From the NCBI GenBank assembly GCA_028274465.1, contig CM051455.1:113807547-113871546 (forward strand): DNA of 64,000 nt. Direction: 5' to 3'. This DNA is from Plantago ovata (taxonomy: Eukaryota; Streptophyta; Magnoliopsida; Lamiales; Plantaginaceae). The position numbers and the translations under genes were made by a program. The notes under the pieces were generated by a model. It saw nothing but the letters and a program-made list of their open reading frames with translations. It had not been told where the DNA came from and made no database searches. Positions 32,978-44,464 of the stretch are shown one piece after another (positions within the stretch are counted from its first letter, which is position 1; every line of letters starts with the position of its first letter).

Positions 32978-35283
32978 AGTAGCATCCTCCATTTGTTCAT
33001 CCTGAAATAAATTAGAGTTAGACACAAGTACTAAGCTGTCAAACTTAGTTCTATTACCAAAAACATTAACTACCTGCTGAGCAGGGAGTGTTGGTTCTGG
33101 TGCAGAGGCTTTAGCAACCATCTGACTTGCATCTTGAGAAGTCTGTAGAGATAACATAATATTAGCAAAAGAATAAGTTTCAGAATTTGAAGTTTTACTG
33201 ATGGTTGAATTAACTACCTGCTGAAGAAGGACAGGTTGTGGCTCAGTCCTTTCAGCATTAACAGTTTCTTCAGCTTCTTGGACTGTTTCTTCAGCAGACT
33301 TCTGGTTTTGCTCTGTTTGAGAAAGCTGCACGGTTTCAGCAATCTCCCTTGTCTCTGAAATGACAAGTTGAGCAGAAGCATCTTGATCATTGAGCTCACT
33401 TCTTGTCATGAAGGCATCAATGGATTTGTTGGATGATTCTTCAATTCCAACTCCATTTGTTGGCTTAAGGCTTCCAGTACAAGCTGGACTTTGTCAATTG
33501 ATGTCTTGGGTGAACTTGGGCCAGTATTCTCAGCATCACGAGATGCGTCGTTGAATAATGCTTCTTGTGTTTCAGCAACTTCTGGAACTGGAACCATTGC
33601 TGTCTCAGCAACTGGTCCTTCAGCAAGCGGGGTTTCAGCAACTTGATGAGTTGCTTGTTCAGCAACCATCTTTTCAGCAGCATCAGCAAGTGCCGCTTTT
33701 TGCAGATCAGCAGCAATGTCACTTGCTGGCTCCATAGTTGGATCATCTAAATTATCTACAATGTAGATATCTGGGACTTGGGCAGGAATTTCATTTCCAC
33801 TGCCTTGTGGTCTATTCACAGTAGAAGTATCAACATTAAGTTGATTGTTGAAGGCTTCCGCAAACACTTCAACATTGCTGACATAGGTTTCAGTAATCAC
33901 CTCAGCAACATCTACTGGCAAATGCGTTTCAGCATTTGTCTGGGAATTGTCAGAGAGGTCTTGGACAGCAGGAACTGACTTGCGAGCCAGTGTTTTCTTC
34001 CTTGTATTTTCGGTCCTTTTCCTCTTAGGTACGGGGTTTGCTGATGACGCTGCAGTCTGAGTGTCATCATCAGCTTTCCTCTTTTTCTTGTTAGATTTCT
34101 CCGGTTTCCCAGAGGCATCTATAGTTGCATTTTCAGCAACGGTTGTTGTACACGTACCTTGTTGATTTTCTACAGCAGTTTCATTTGTGTTACCACCACC
34201 AACAGCAGTTTCATCTCTAAGTTGCTGAGTGGTAACATCTGCAGCTGTTGTATACCTTTCTTGCTGACTTGTGCTGACAACATTTGCAGTTGTTGTCTTC
34301 TTTGATTTCTTGCCAGCAGTCTTACGTACATTCTGCTTGTAGAATGATCTTCCCACATTGCATACAGACTTTTTAATTGGCAATGGGTTTCTTAGGTGAA
34401 TCCTGAAATGTTCAAGGATGTAGCATATCTTGATTCCATACATAACTGGAAAGGAATGTGAGACCTTGTTGTTTTCTACCTTTACCTTAAACTTAGTAAC
34501 ACAATCAACAAGCCTGTTGAAAATGTACTTAGCCCAGTTAAGTTCTGTTTTATTCTCATGAATATGCATCAGCAGCGGCCATCTTCTTAGGCCTACTTGG
34601 TCAATTCCTCCAACTTGGGAGTCAAGAACTTTTATCAGTAGCAAAGCTACTAGACCAAGTGAATGGCAGAGATGCTTCCTCTTAACGTGCTTTGTCCAAG
34701 TCACGGGAGCAATCTCGCCTTTCTTCATTTTCTCATTTCTGACGTCACTGTAGAAATCTTCTATTTCTTCGTCAGTGGCAGTGACGTCATCTTCAGTTCC
34801 AGTGGTTGGAATCTGAAAAATCTCCGCTAAATCAGTCCATTTCAGGACGATTTGCGTGTTCTGAACTGTAGTAAAGATCACTTTTTCAGTGACTCCTTTA
34901 CTATCAGTGAGGGACTGGATCTCTGCATTATTGTAGAATTCCATTGTATCAATCATGCTCACTTGCTTAGTGCGAGCAGAGATAAAGTGCATGAGGCCTT
35001 GTTGCTTGACGAACTCAAGTGCCTCTTCATTATCTTCATCGAGATTTTGTTCATAAAAGTACCTAATGTACTTTTCCTTAGCAAAACCTCCCCATTGCAT
35101 CAACATCTCACACTTTGCAGTGTCAAGATATGACGGAGGCATAGGTTTTTCTGAGATTCGGTCGTTTTTCAACACAACTTTCGTTGTGTTTGTAGCCGGA
35201 GTAGTCACCGGAGCAGTGCGTGTTTCAGCACTGTCAACCTTTGATGACTTTGAGGACTTGGAAGACTGTCTCTTGGGAGCCAT
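32978..35283 (-). pseudogene. Sirevirus env-like gene, 5' part
   Basis: Starts MAPKRQSSKSSKSSKV at the ATG at 35283; an upstream in-frame ATG at 35403 lies in the leader and is not used in the related copy at 51470. About 625 codons are open to 33406. Features: basic Ser/Lys start; a region (residues about 30-270) resembling the 'putative plant transposon protein' family, with YLDTAKCEMLMQWGGFAKEK and KHLCHSLGLVALLLIKVLD; KKKRKADDD-type nuclear-localisation-like runs near residue 400; then Val-Ala-Glu-rich repeats. A single missing base near 33440 (compared with the 53.3-kb copy) shifts the frame, which resumes at 33409. The Athila-like insertion follows at 32977. Function is unknown; the frame was clearly maintained until recently. 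Confidence 0.75.
33002..33217 (-). other. Two in-frame intron-like segments of the env-like gene
   Basis: 33217-33143 (75 nt) and 33073-33002 (72 nt) each run from CAGCAG-GTAGTTAA to a T-rich CAG, and the first contains a GCTAATATT branch-site-like motif. Both are multiples of three and have no stop. The third (75 nt) is at 27043-26969. Confidence 0.5.
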
Positions 35284-36190
35284 TTCTTTTATAGAGCAGA
35301 AAAATGTGTACGAAAAGAGATAGTTTGCTTTTTGACCGGAGGTACAGTAGATCCAGGCTAAAATTTGCAGAGAAAGAAAATGTGAGTTAAAGAATTTTGT
35401 CATTTCTCTAACTCCTTCTTTATATAGTGTCTCTGGTGTGTGAGAAACTCAATCGATTTGAGCTCTCAGCAAGGGTAAAACAGAGAAACACTGGAGTTAG
35501 TGGAGCCTTTGCATTGAATGCGTAGTGGCCCACTAACTAAAACAGTCAGAGCACTCTCTCTCTTTGTTTTGTTAGCCGTTAGATAAGTAACTCCTTTTAA
35601 TCAATGTCCACGATTGAATTTCATGTCATGATTATTACGAGTTTATATGTGCCAGTTTAACGTCACAAATTGATTTTACCGAGTCTTAAGGGAATAGATT
35701 GCTTGCTGAAATAGACAAGAATCTTTTCAGCGATTTTGAATTATCACTCTAGATACTTGCTGAAAGTTCCCCCTTACTTAGATATCTCGTATTTTCTTAA
35801 GTTTAAAAGATATTTCTGAGTTCCCGTATCAGTAAATACTTTTGTACTTGAGATATCTTTTGGTAAAATCTGAGAGATGAGTTTTGCTCTTTTTCTGAGT
35901 TCCCGTCTCAGAATATTCTCTTGATACTTGAATACCTGTTTCAGTATCTTTGATTGTCTGAAAGCCTGTTTCAGCAATCCTTAAGGTTTCTCCCTTACTG
36001 AGTGCCTGTCTCAGCAAGTGATCAAGTTTCCTAACAAATACCCGTTTTGAAGGAATTACTTGCTGAATGCCTGTTTCAGCAAATATGTAGTGACTTATCA
36101 TTTCTTAGAAGAAATCAGTGAATGAGGCTTTTAAACAAGAATACTTTGGTTTGCTGAATATCTGTTTCAGCATTCTGCCAGATGTATCCT
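35284..36190 (-). promoter_or_regulatory. Pol-env spacer with internal purine tract, repeats and TATA box
   Basis: Between the RNase H stop and the env-like ATG lie: several CTGAAACAGG.ATTCAG-like units (36165 down to 35830), a purine tract AAGTAAGGGGGAACTTTC (about 35768-35785, minus strand), and CACTATATAAAGAAGGAG (TATA at about 35419-35427) 140 bp before the ATG. The plus-strand copy at 50580-51469 has the same layout. A separate env transcript is possible. Confidence 0.55.
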
Positions 36191-37196
36191 TTATTGAGGT
36201 AGTTCAATCAATCCAAGGTTATACCTTAGCATTGCGAACCTATTATCTGGTAGGGGCTTGGTAAAGATGTCAGCAAGCTGATCATCAGTGCCTATTTTCA
36301 CAACCTCAATATCTCCTTTTTCCACATGATCTCTAATAAAATGATGTCTAATATCAATGTGCTTAGTCCTAGAGTGAAACTTAGGATTTTGCGTGATAGC
36401 AATAACACTTGTATTATCACAAAAGATTGGTGTTTTCTTCGCAGAAATACCATAATCTCTTAATTGTTGCAGAATCCATAGGATTTGAGCTGTGCAACAA
36501 CCAGCTGCAATGTATTCAGATTTAGTGGATGAATTGGCAACACAGGTTTGCTTCTTGCTGAACCATGATATTAATCTAGTACCCAAAAACTGACAAGTTC
36601 CAGAGGTACTTTTTCTATCAAGAATTCATCCTCCATGATCAGCATCAGAATAACCAACCAATTCAAGTCCAGAATCTTTAGGATACCATAATCCAACATT
36701 GACTGTACCTTTGACATATTTCAGTATCTTGATTGCCTTTTTGTAGTGTGATTCTCTTGGATCAGATTGGAATCTTGCACACACACAAACAGCATACTGA
36801 ATGTCAGGTCTACTTGCTGTTAAATACAACAAGGAACCAATGAGATTCCTATACTTGTGTTCTTCAACACTTTTGTCCTCTTTAGTATAGCCCAATTTGG
36901 TACCAACACTCATATGGATCTTTGCAGGTTTCTCATCCTCTTTGATCCTAAACTTTATGAGCATTTCTTTCGCATACTTTGCTTGATTTATGAATATTCC
37001 ATCTTTGAGTTGCTTGACTTGCAATCCTAGGAAATAATTCAATTTTCCCATCATACTCATTTCAAACTTGTTTGTCATGAGTTTGGCAAAATCATCACAA
37101 AGTTGCTTATCCTTAGATCCAAAAATTATGTCATCCACATAAATTTGCACTAAGAGTATTTTACCATCATGGTTCATGGTAATAAGATTTTGTCAA
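36191..37196 (-). pseudogene. Sirevirus RT C-terminal part and RNase H
   Basis: RT resumes after a frameshift at about 37190 with GKILLVQIYVDDIIFGSKD (YVDD intact), then YFLGLQVKQLKDGIF and SRPDIQYAVCVCARFQ. After SDADHGG there is a TGA at 36626-36628, one base from a sense codon; the same frame continues with ILDRKSTSGTCQFLG and RNase H (SSTKSEYIAAGCCTAQILWI, then HIDIRHHFIRDHVEKGDIEV, ADIFTKPLP), ending at 36191. The catalytic order is that of Ty1/copia pol. Two simple lesions, the shift and the stop, separate it from an open frame. Confidence 0.8.
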
Positions 37197-38919
37197 CTTC
37201 ACCTTTCTTGAAACCATTTTCCAGCAAGAACTTAGCCAAGGTATCATACCATGCTCTTGGTGCTTGCTTTAGACCATATACAGCTTTCTGAAGCTTGTAT
37301 ACCATCTTGATTTCTGAGGGAAGTTCAAAGCTAGGGGGTTGTTCTAGGTAGACTTCTTCAGCAAGTTCACCATTCAAGAATGCACTTTTAACATCTATTT
37401 GGTAAACAATGAAGTCATTGTGAGCAGCAAAGGCCAAGAAAAGCCTAATTGCATAAGACTCATCATAGTCCAATCCTTCAGTCTGACAGTAACCTTGAGC
37501 AACTAAACGTGCTTTATTTCTTGTTACTTCACCAGACTCACTCAACTTGTTTCTGACAACCCACTTTGTACCAATAGCTTTCTTGTCTTCAGCAAGTGGC
37601 ACAAGTTTCCAGACTTTGTTTCTTTCAAATTGATCCAGTTCTTCTTGCATTGCCTTTATCCATTCAGAATGTTTTAAAGCTTCTTCTATGGTTTTAGGTT
37701 CAATTTCTGAAACAAAGCAAGAGAACAATGATTCTACTTCTACGACAGTTGCTTCTTCAGCAAGTCCATGAGTAGCTTTGGATCTAGCCACTTGACGTTT
37801 ATTAATATCGCCAATCATATCCGTAGAGGGATGATCTCTAATCCATTTATTAACAGGTTTTCTGTTTGTTGGATCTGGATATGTTTGCTCATCAGCATGT
37901 GACTCTTCAGTATGTACTTGTTCAGTACTACTGGGATTTTGTATCTCTGCTGAGATTGGTTCATCAGCAACTGCTTGTTCAGCATTGCTTGATTGTGGTG
38001 GTTCATCAGCAGGTACTGGAGGATGCGTAGTTTCAGCAACTTCCGGAGCAACTGCATCTTTTGTTGGAAATTCTTTGTTGTGAACTATATTTATCTTGTC
38101 ATGACTTGGGGGAGAAGAGTCATTGTCAGAATTATCATCTAGTTCAATTGACTTGATTTGCCTAGCATTAGATTCAGTTCTTTGCTCATGTATGATTAAC
38201 TTTTTCATACATTCTGATATTTCTTCTTCAGCAGGCACTCCTTGTGACTTTTCGTAGAATACAACATGCACTGATTCTTCAATCTTTTGTGCCTTTTTGT
38301 TGTAAACTCTATAAGCTTTACTATGCAAGGAGTAGCCGAGAAATATCGCTTCGTATGCCTTTGGTTGAAATGTTCTTAGGTATTCTCTACCATTATTAAG
38401 AACGAAACACTTGCAACCAAATACTCTTAGATGAGTGATGTTAGGAGGTTTTCCAACAAACAATTCATAAGGAGTTTTGTTGTATTCCTTAGTAATCAAA
38501 CATCTGTTTTGAGTATAACAGGCGGTATTAATCGCTTCAACCTAATAAGCCTCACTTATTTCACTGTCAGCAAGCATTGTTCTTGCGGCTTCTTTCAGGG
38601 TACGATTCTTCCGTTCAGCAACACCGTTTTGCTGTGGTGTTCTTACTGAGGATAACTGATGTTGAATACCTTTTGAGGTACAATATTCAGTTATGTACTG
38701 GTTTACAAACTCAGTACCATGGTCTGTCCTTATGACTTTTACCTTGTCATTTTTCATGACTTCAAGCTTATTCAGCAAGTTAGGTATTTCAGTCTTGGTT
38801 TCAGATTTGTACTTGATGAATACTACCCAAGTGAATCTTGAATAGTCATCCACCACGACCAGACCATACTTCTTACCAGCATAGCTTGTTGAAGAAGATT
38901 CAAACAAGTCCATGTGCAA
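37174..38919 (-). pseudogene. Sirevirus integrase core and RT N-terminal part
   Basis: Integrase core: MDLFESSSTSYAGKKYGLVV, IRTDHGTEF and TPQQNGVAERKNRTL supply the D, D, E triad. A stop at 38542 (AY-TAG) separates it from the next block, which carries the integrase C-terminal NKTPYELFVGKPPNITHLRV, a long acidic linker, then RT WIKAMQEELDQFERNKVWKL. In RT, YDESYA runs straight into IRLFLAFAAH; relatives have seven residues (PVARLEA-type) between, so 21 bp are deleted in frame. IDVKSAFLNGELAEEVYLEQ follows. The block ends at a frameshift at 37174. The zinc-binding domain is cut off by the neighbouring element at 38949. Confidence 0.8.
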
Positions 38920-38948
38920 GAGTTGTAAAGGTTTTGTAGTTGACGGTA

Positions 38949-40261
38949 TGATGAACGCGGATGTCGTGCTCCGAATTCAAGCAAATAATATTTGTTATTT
39001 AGCCAAAGGCAATCCACAACTACAACGAAAACCGTAGTGTAGCAGTAGAATGACTCGAGTGTCGTTCTCTCAGGACTATAACTAGCTTTATCTATTTAAC
39101 AAGAGAATATAAAAACAACAAACAGATAGCAAAGGGTTTTTCTAACATATAATGGAGATTGGTGATAGAATGATCCTTCAAAGCATAACGGGTCGATAAT
39201 CATGCATAAATTCCTCGGTCTTGCATGGAGATCTTTGAATCAATCTAGTGTCCTGTTGCAATTATTAAGCACTACGAAGATAATGGGTCTGACAAGTCAA
39301 TCACTATTGTCCTAATGTGTTCCGTAATTATTCAACACTACGAAGATAAACTCGCGAACAGGTCGACGAGGGTCCAATTGTGCATAATGATTAATACAAC
39401 ATACGAGAATTTAGGCTGTGCCTGATCAACGAAATAAAGCAATGACACGGAGTATAATGCGTGTTATAGCCATTAGCATGATTATCTTCCCTTCGCTAAG
39501 AATTCACATACTACCACCAACGATAAGTTTAGCTACTCATAATAGGCATGCAATCAACAGAAATCATAGAAGAAAACATGTTGAAAGAATATAAAAATAA
39601 GTAGAATAAACTGTAAGATACAATGTTACCGAAGGTTGTCAATATCCGAAGAATTGCGATCCTACAAGCTCCAATCTGCTATGAAACAGTGTCCCCTAAG
39701 CTACGGACCCCCAGAACAGGCTCTGGGAAGTCCCTACCTAAAACTACAGAGAGAGGTGAGAAAGTAGGTCTGGAAAAGTATGATTTTCGGAGAAAACTGA
39801 GCAACTATATATAGGCTTCGAATTATTGTGGGGCGGTTCGCCCCACACACCGGGTGGTTCGCCCGGTGTGCGGCGGTTCGCCCCACATCTGCGGCTGTTC
39901 GCCCCGGAGAGATTTTCGCGGAATTCCGCGTTTTCGACGCGTTTTTGGATTTCTTCCCCTTTTCGGACTCGGTTTCTGACTTCTAGTGCCCTTCTAACCT
40001 CCAGATTCGGCCCCTAGACTCCAAATCCTGTCCGGAAACCTTCAGATACTCCAAATAGGCTTCTGGTACACCAATTCCTTGTCAACTTCAATATAATTGC
40101 CCGGAAATCCTCGAATTTCAACCAAAACCTGTAAAATAAAATCTAAAGGGAAACGTGACACTATTCTAATAAAATGCACTAAAATATAGCTAAATTAACA
40201 TTGAGGATAGCTAAAATAGGTGAAAAAGACTTGAATGAAAGTGTAAAATACACATTCATCA
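38949..40261 (-). repeat. Athila-like 3' LTR with hairpin cluster
   Basis: 1313 bp from TGATGAACGCGG to ACACATTCATCA. On the minus strand the TATA box (TATATATAG at 39805-39813) is preceded by a run of GC-rich hairpins at 39828-39846, 39846-39870 and 39868-39886, all with GTT loops. Same family as the LTRs at 27.1, 31.7 and 54.9 kb. Confidence 0.85.
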
Positions 40262-41746
40262 AACTCCCCAAACCGAACATTTGCTTGTCCTCAAGCAACT
40301 AAGCTAGACTCTAATACAAAAAACATGCAAGACACAAAATGGAGTCTCATGCTAAATAAAATGAACTAGTCTACTGAGTCTACCAAAAAACGTATGAACA
40401 AAAACCATATAAATCAAAGCATGAATATAGGTTGAAGAATACGTCGATTGACTTATACACATCCACATAAGCACTTATGTCAAGACAAGATAGTCTCTCG
40501 TAACATTCTCTACCTGGACCTAGTCAGTGACGACGTAATGAAGCATGCTAAGATACGGATGGTTATCCCGTGCCTATGAAACTGAGGACTTACTGCTGTT
40601 CCACCATGTTAAGACTTTTCCTCAAAAGAGGTCGAACCAGTACTGGCTCTCATCAAACGAAGGAGGGTTCCCTATAAAAGATAACACTCCCCTATTCTAC
40701 CCATCTCTCAAGTAAAGTCTTAAGCTATTCACCACTTTCTGAATGGCAGGACGAGGGTGGTCTAGAACAGATGAATCTCAAGACAAAAAGATAAAAAATA
40801 GAAAATTACAACACGGTTACGAACAACACAAAAATGGAAAAGACTCAACACTTTGCTGACTGCTATTTGGCTTTTTTTGGACCCTTCTTTGCTTTTTTGG
40901 GGTCTTTTCTTTTTTTTCCTTCCAGATTCTTTTTTTCTTTTTCTTTTTCTCTTTTTTTTTTCTGGAATTTTTCTTTCTTTTTCAATTTTTCTAGCCAGCA
41001 GTAGCATAACAAAAAGAGAAATAAAATGACTCACATGACTTCCCCAAACCTATTCGAAAGAATAGGTTGGAGTACAAAGTTTACGGAAAAGGAAAAAACA
41101 AACTGACGATACGAAAATGAAAAACAGAAACAAGTCTATGATGGTGTAACCCCCTCCCCAAACCTATTCGGAAGAATAGGTTATAAACAAAGGATCACAC
41201 AACCTCACACTACCTCCTTCCTAGGCATTTAGCAATCTCAAAGCATGGTGAAGACTTGTTGCCTCTTAGGTACATAATTACTCGGGAAACAACCAAAAGA
41301 CCCTAACATGCATCATCCTATTATAAAGGCCTTCGTGAACCGCAGTAGAGAAAACACCACTAAATGATGTCGAGACTACCAAGCTTAACTAAGTGCAATA
41401 CATAAATGTGACAAGCCAAGCGATAAAAACCTCAAACAAATTCATAGAGATGAAGCATACGATTAATGGCATAGTTTGTTGATATACCCAATAAAAAAGT
41501 TCAAAAAATTCGGCAATAAACTCCATATAAAACATGCAAGACTATCCTAGGAAAGCAGTAAACGTGCAAATGCAAAACATTTCACGAGTTATCATAAGCA
41601 AGATAAGTATAGAGATAACCAGCGATAACCTCCTCCCCAAACCTGAACGTCGTCGCTCGTCCCGAACGTCGAAAGTGGATCCAAGGTGAGAGCTAATGCT
41701 TGAATAAGTGACCTATAATACTCAATCAAACTCGTGAGAAAACACA
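40262..41746 (-). other. Athila-like 3' non-coding region
   Basis: Same layout as 28358-29725: hairpin plus TTTGGGGAG modules at 41161-41182, 41047-41068 and 40281-40298, and the C/T tract at 40870-40995. No env-like frame. Confidence 0.75.
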
Positions 41747-44464
41747 CTAACCTTCAGTGGAGGTGGTAAGGGTAAGCTCAAGGTGATCAACCTCCCTTTG
41801 ATCACTAGATATCTCGAAGTACGGCTTCACTCGCTGGCCATTCACCTTGAAGGTATTCCCCGTATTTGGATCGAAGAGTTTTACAGCTCCATGGGGAGCA
41901 ACTTCGATAATTTCGTACGGTCCATCCCAACGAGTACGGAGCTTCCCAGGAAATAGTCGAAGGCGAGAATTAAATACCAAAGCTTTTTGTCCAGGAATCA
42001 ATTTCTTACGTACTATACCACGATCATGATACTTCTTAGTACGTTCCTTGTAGATTTTGGCATTTTCATAAGCACCTAGTCGTAATTCATCGAGCTCATC
42101 TAGTTGCAACAATCGTTCCTCGCCAGCTTTTCCTATATCAAGATTGAGTGCTTTAATGGCCCAATATGCCTTGTGTTCCAGTTCTACGGGAAGATGGCAT
42201 GCTTTCCCATACACAAGTCTGTACGGAGTGGTCCCGATCACCGTCTTGTAGCTAGTCCTGTATGCCCAAAGTGCATCATTCAATTTTCCTGCCCAATCCT
42301 TCCTACTAGGCTTCACTACTCGCTCCAGGATCTTCTTGATTTGACGGTTGCTGACTTCGACTTTTCCCGACGTCTGTGGGTGATATGGTGTAGCTATGCT
42401 ATGGTGGACACTGTATCTCTTAAGAAGGGAGGCAAACGTTCTATTGACGAAGTGTGACCCTCCATCGCTGATGATTGTCCTAGGGCACCCAAATCTCGAG
42501 AATATTACTTCCTTCAAGAACTTCATAACCACTGCGCCGTCATTTGTTTTTGTAGGAATTGCCTCCACCCATTTAGTCACATAGTCCACTGCAACAAGAA
42601 TGTATTCATAGCCTCCACTGTTTGGAAATGGTCCCATAAAATTAATGCCCCATACATCGAAAGGTTCTACCACTAGATTCCCTTGAAGGGGCATTTCATC
42701 GTTCTTGCCGATACCACCACCTCGTTGACATGGGTCACAATTCTTCACAAAACTTCGAGCATCTTTGTATATTGTTGGCCAGAAAAATCCTGCTTGCAGT
42801 ACCTTGCGTGCTGTCTTCAATCCACTGTAGTGCCCCCCACAATTAAGCTCATGGAAATGGCTCAGTACACTTTGTTGCTCTTCTTGCGGCACGCATCTCC
42901 TTAGAATCCCGTCAGCTCCTTCCTTGAATAGATGCGGATCATCCCATATGTAAGTCCTGCATTGTTTGGCAAGAGCTCTCTTGTCCGAGGCTGAAAAGTT
43001 AGTGGGACAAATATTCATAGCCAAATAGTTGACAATATCCGCATACCATGGCTCCTCATTAGCCTTCATTAGGTGCTCATCGGGGAGGTCTTCATTGATA
43101 GGTATCGGATCAACAGGGATATTAGGTATTCTAGATAAATGATCTGCTACTAAATTCTCCCTACCAACTCTATCCACTATGGTCAAATCAAAGTCTTGCA
43201 GCAAAAGGACCCAACGGATTAATCTAGGCTTAGAATCTTGCTTAGCTATCAAATGTCTTAAAGCAGCATGATCAGTATGGACATTCACAGGATGGCCAAT
43301 TAAATAAGACCTAAACTTTTGTAAAGCAAAAACAACAGCTAAAAATTCCTTTTCAGTAGTTGTATAATTAACCTGCGCAGAGTCTAGAGTCTTACTAACA
43401 TAATAAATCACACGATACTGCTTATCAACTTTTTGGCATAAAACAGCACCCATAGCAAAATTCGAAGCATCACACATAATTTCGAAAGGAAGATTCCAGT
43501 CAGGTGGCACAACAATGGGAGCAGAAACAAGCTTTTCCTTAAGGGTATTAAAAGCAACTAAGCATTCATTAGAGAAATGGAAAACCACATCTTTAGCAAG
43601 CAAGCTACTTAAAGGTTTGGCAATTTTCGAAAAATCTTTAATAAACCTCCTATGAAAACCTACATGGCCGAGAAAAGACTGCAATTCTTTCACACAAGTA
43701 GGTGGGGGAAGTTTTTCAATGATTTCAATCTTAGCCTTGTCTACCTCAATACCCCTTTCAGAAACTACATGTCCTAGAACAATGCCTTCTCTAACCATAT
43801 AATGACTCTTTTCCCAGCTTAAGGTCAAGTTGCATTCGATGCACCTTTTCAAAATTAGATCTAATCTTTGCAAGCATTCATCAAAGGAATCACCAAAAAG
43901 GGAAAAATCATCCATGAAAACTTCAATAAATTTAGTTACCATGTCAGACAAAACTGAAAGCATGCACCTTTGAAAAGTGGTTGGAGCATTGCATAGTCCA
44001 AATGGCATCCTCCTATAAGCAAATGTTCCGAATGGGCAAGTGAATGTCGTCTTCTCCTGATCCTCCGGTGCAATCGGAATCTGGTAGAAACCTGATAAAC
44101 CATCAAGAAAACAATAAAACTTCCGCCCCGCAAGGCGGTTTAGCATGTCATCTATACATGGTAAAGGGAAGTGGTCTTTTTTAGTGGCGGCATTTAATCT
44201 TCTATAGTCAATGCACATCCGCCATCCAGTGGTCTTCCTAACCGGTACCAATTCTCCCTTCTCATTCTCTTCTACTGTGACACCTGATTTCTTAGGAACT
44301 ACATGTACCGGGCTCACCCATCGACTATCAGGAATGGGGTAAATCATATCAGCATCTAGCAACTTGATCACTTCCTTTTTTACTACCTCTTGCATGGCTG
44401 GATTTATCCTTCGCTGAGGTTGCCTAACGGGTTTGGCATCTTGTTCTAGAGTGTTGTTGTGCAC
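41747..44464 (-). pseudogene. Athila-like RT-RNase H-integrase
   Basis: 905 open codons to a TGA at 41747. [22 protein letters not shown], then [19 protein letters not shown] and FMDDFSLFG (F-x-D-D type). RNase [59 protein letters not shown]. Integrase zinc domain: [20 protein letters not shown]. Core: the first catalytic position reads [13 protein letters not shown], Asn where the family has Asp; IISDGGSHF and [16 protein letters not shown] keep the second Asp and the Glu. The C-terminus ends LTLTTSTEG. The long frame suggests a young copy, but the Asn at the active site predicts dead integrase. Upstream, a 23-bp tandem duplication shifts the frame. Confidence 0.85.

Larger units (their letters stand above)
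27098..32982 (-). mobile_element. Short Athila-like element with duplicated flank
   Basis: The element spans 27103-32977 with outer AGTAG target duplications at 27098-27102 and 32978-32982. LTRs of 1255 bp lie at both ends. The 3' internal region (28358-29725) matches the 3' regions of the Athila-like elements at 40.3 and 56.1 kb. No gag or pol is present. Unusually, the inner side of the right LTR is not a primer-binding site but 188 bp of Sirevirus env sequence plus AGTAG (31535-31722), identical to 26915-27102. This shows recombination between a full-length insertion and a solo LTR rather than one simple insertion. Confidence 0.8.
22286..38948 (-). mobile_element. Sirevirus-like copia element, interrupted
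   Basis: Minus-strand order from 38948: integrase core, RT, RNase H, spacer with internal purine tract, env-like gene, 3' purine tract, 3' LTR. A 5.9-kb Athila-like element lies in the env-like gene (27103-32977). Gag, protease, the integrase zinc domain and the 5' LTR are absent because another Athila-like element takes over at 38949. An additional gene after pol and more than one purine tract are known Sirevirus traits. The LTR terminus TGTTGGTCCC directly follows CAGATTA of the Angela leader. Several pol and env lesions make it defective. Confidence 0.8.

Noticed and set aside
33403..33412. ATGA stop-start overlap suggesting coupled translation of two env-like frames
   Set aside because: Comparison with 53.3 kb shows one missing base just upstream in this copy; the other copy reads through in a single frame here.
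33403..35403. 665-codon frame as a single-copy host gene
   Set aside because: A diverged inverted copy exists at 51.5 kb in the same position after a copia RNase H, and purine tract and LTR follow. It belongs to the retrotransposon.
42104..42457. Plus-strand frames within the Athila pol region
   Set aside because: Antisense to a well-supported integrase; no domain of their own.
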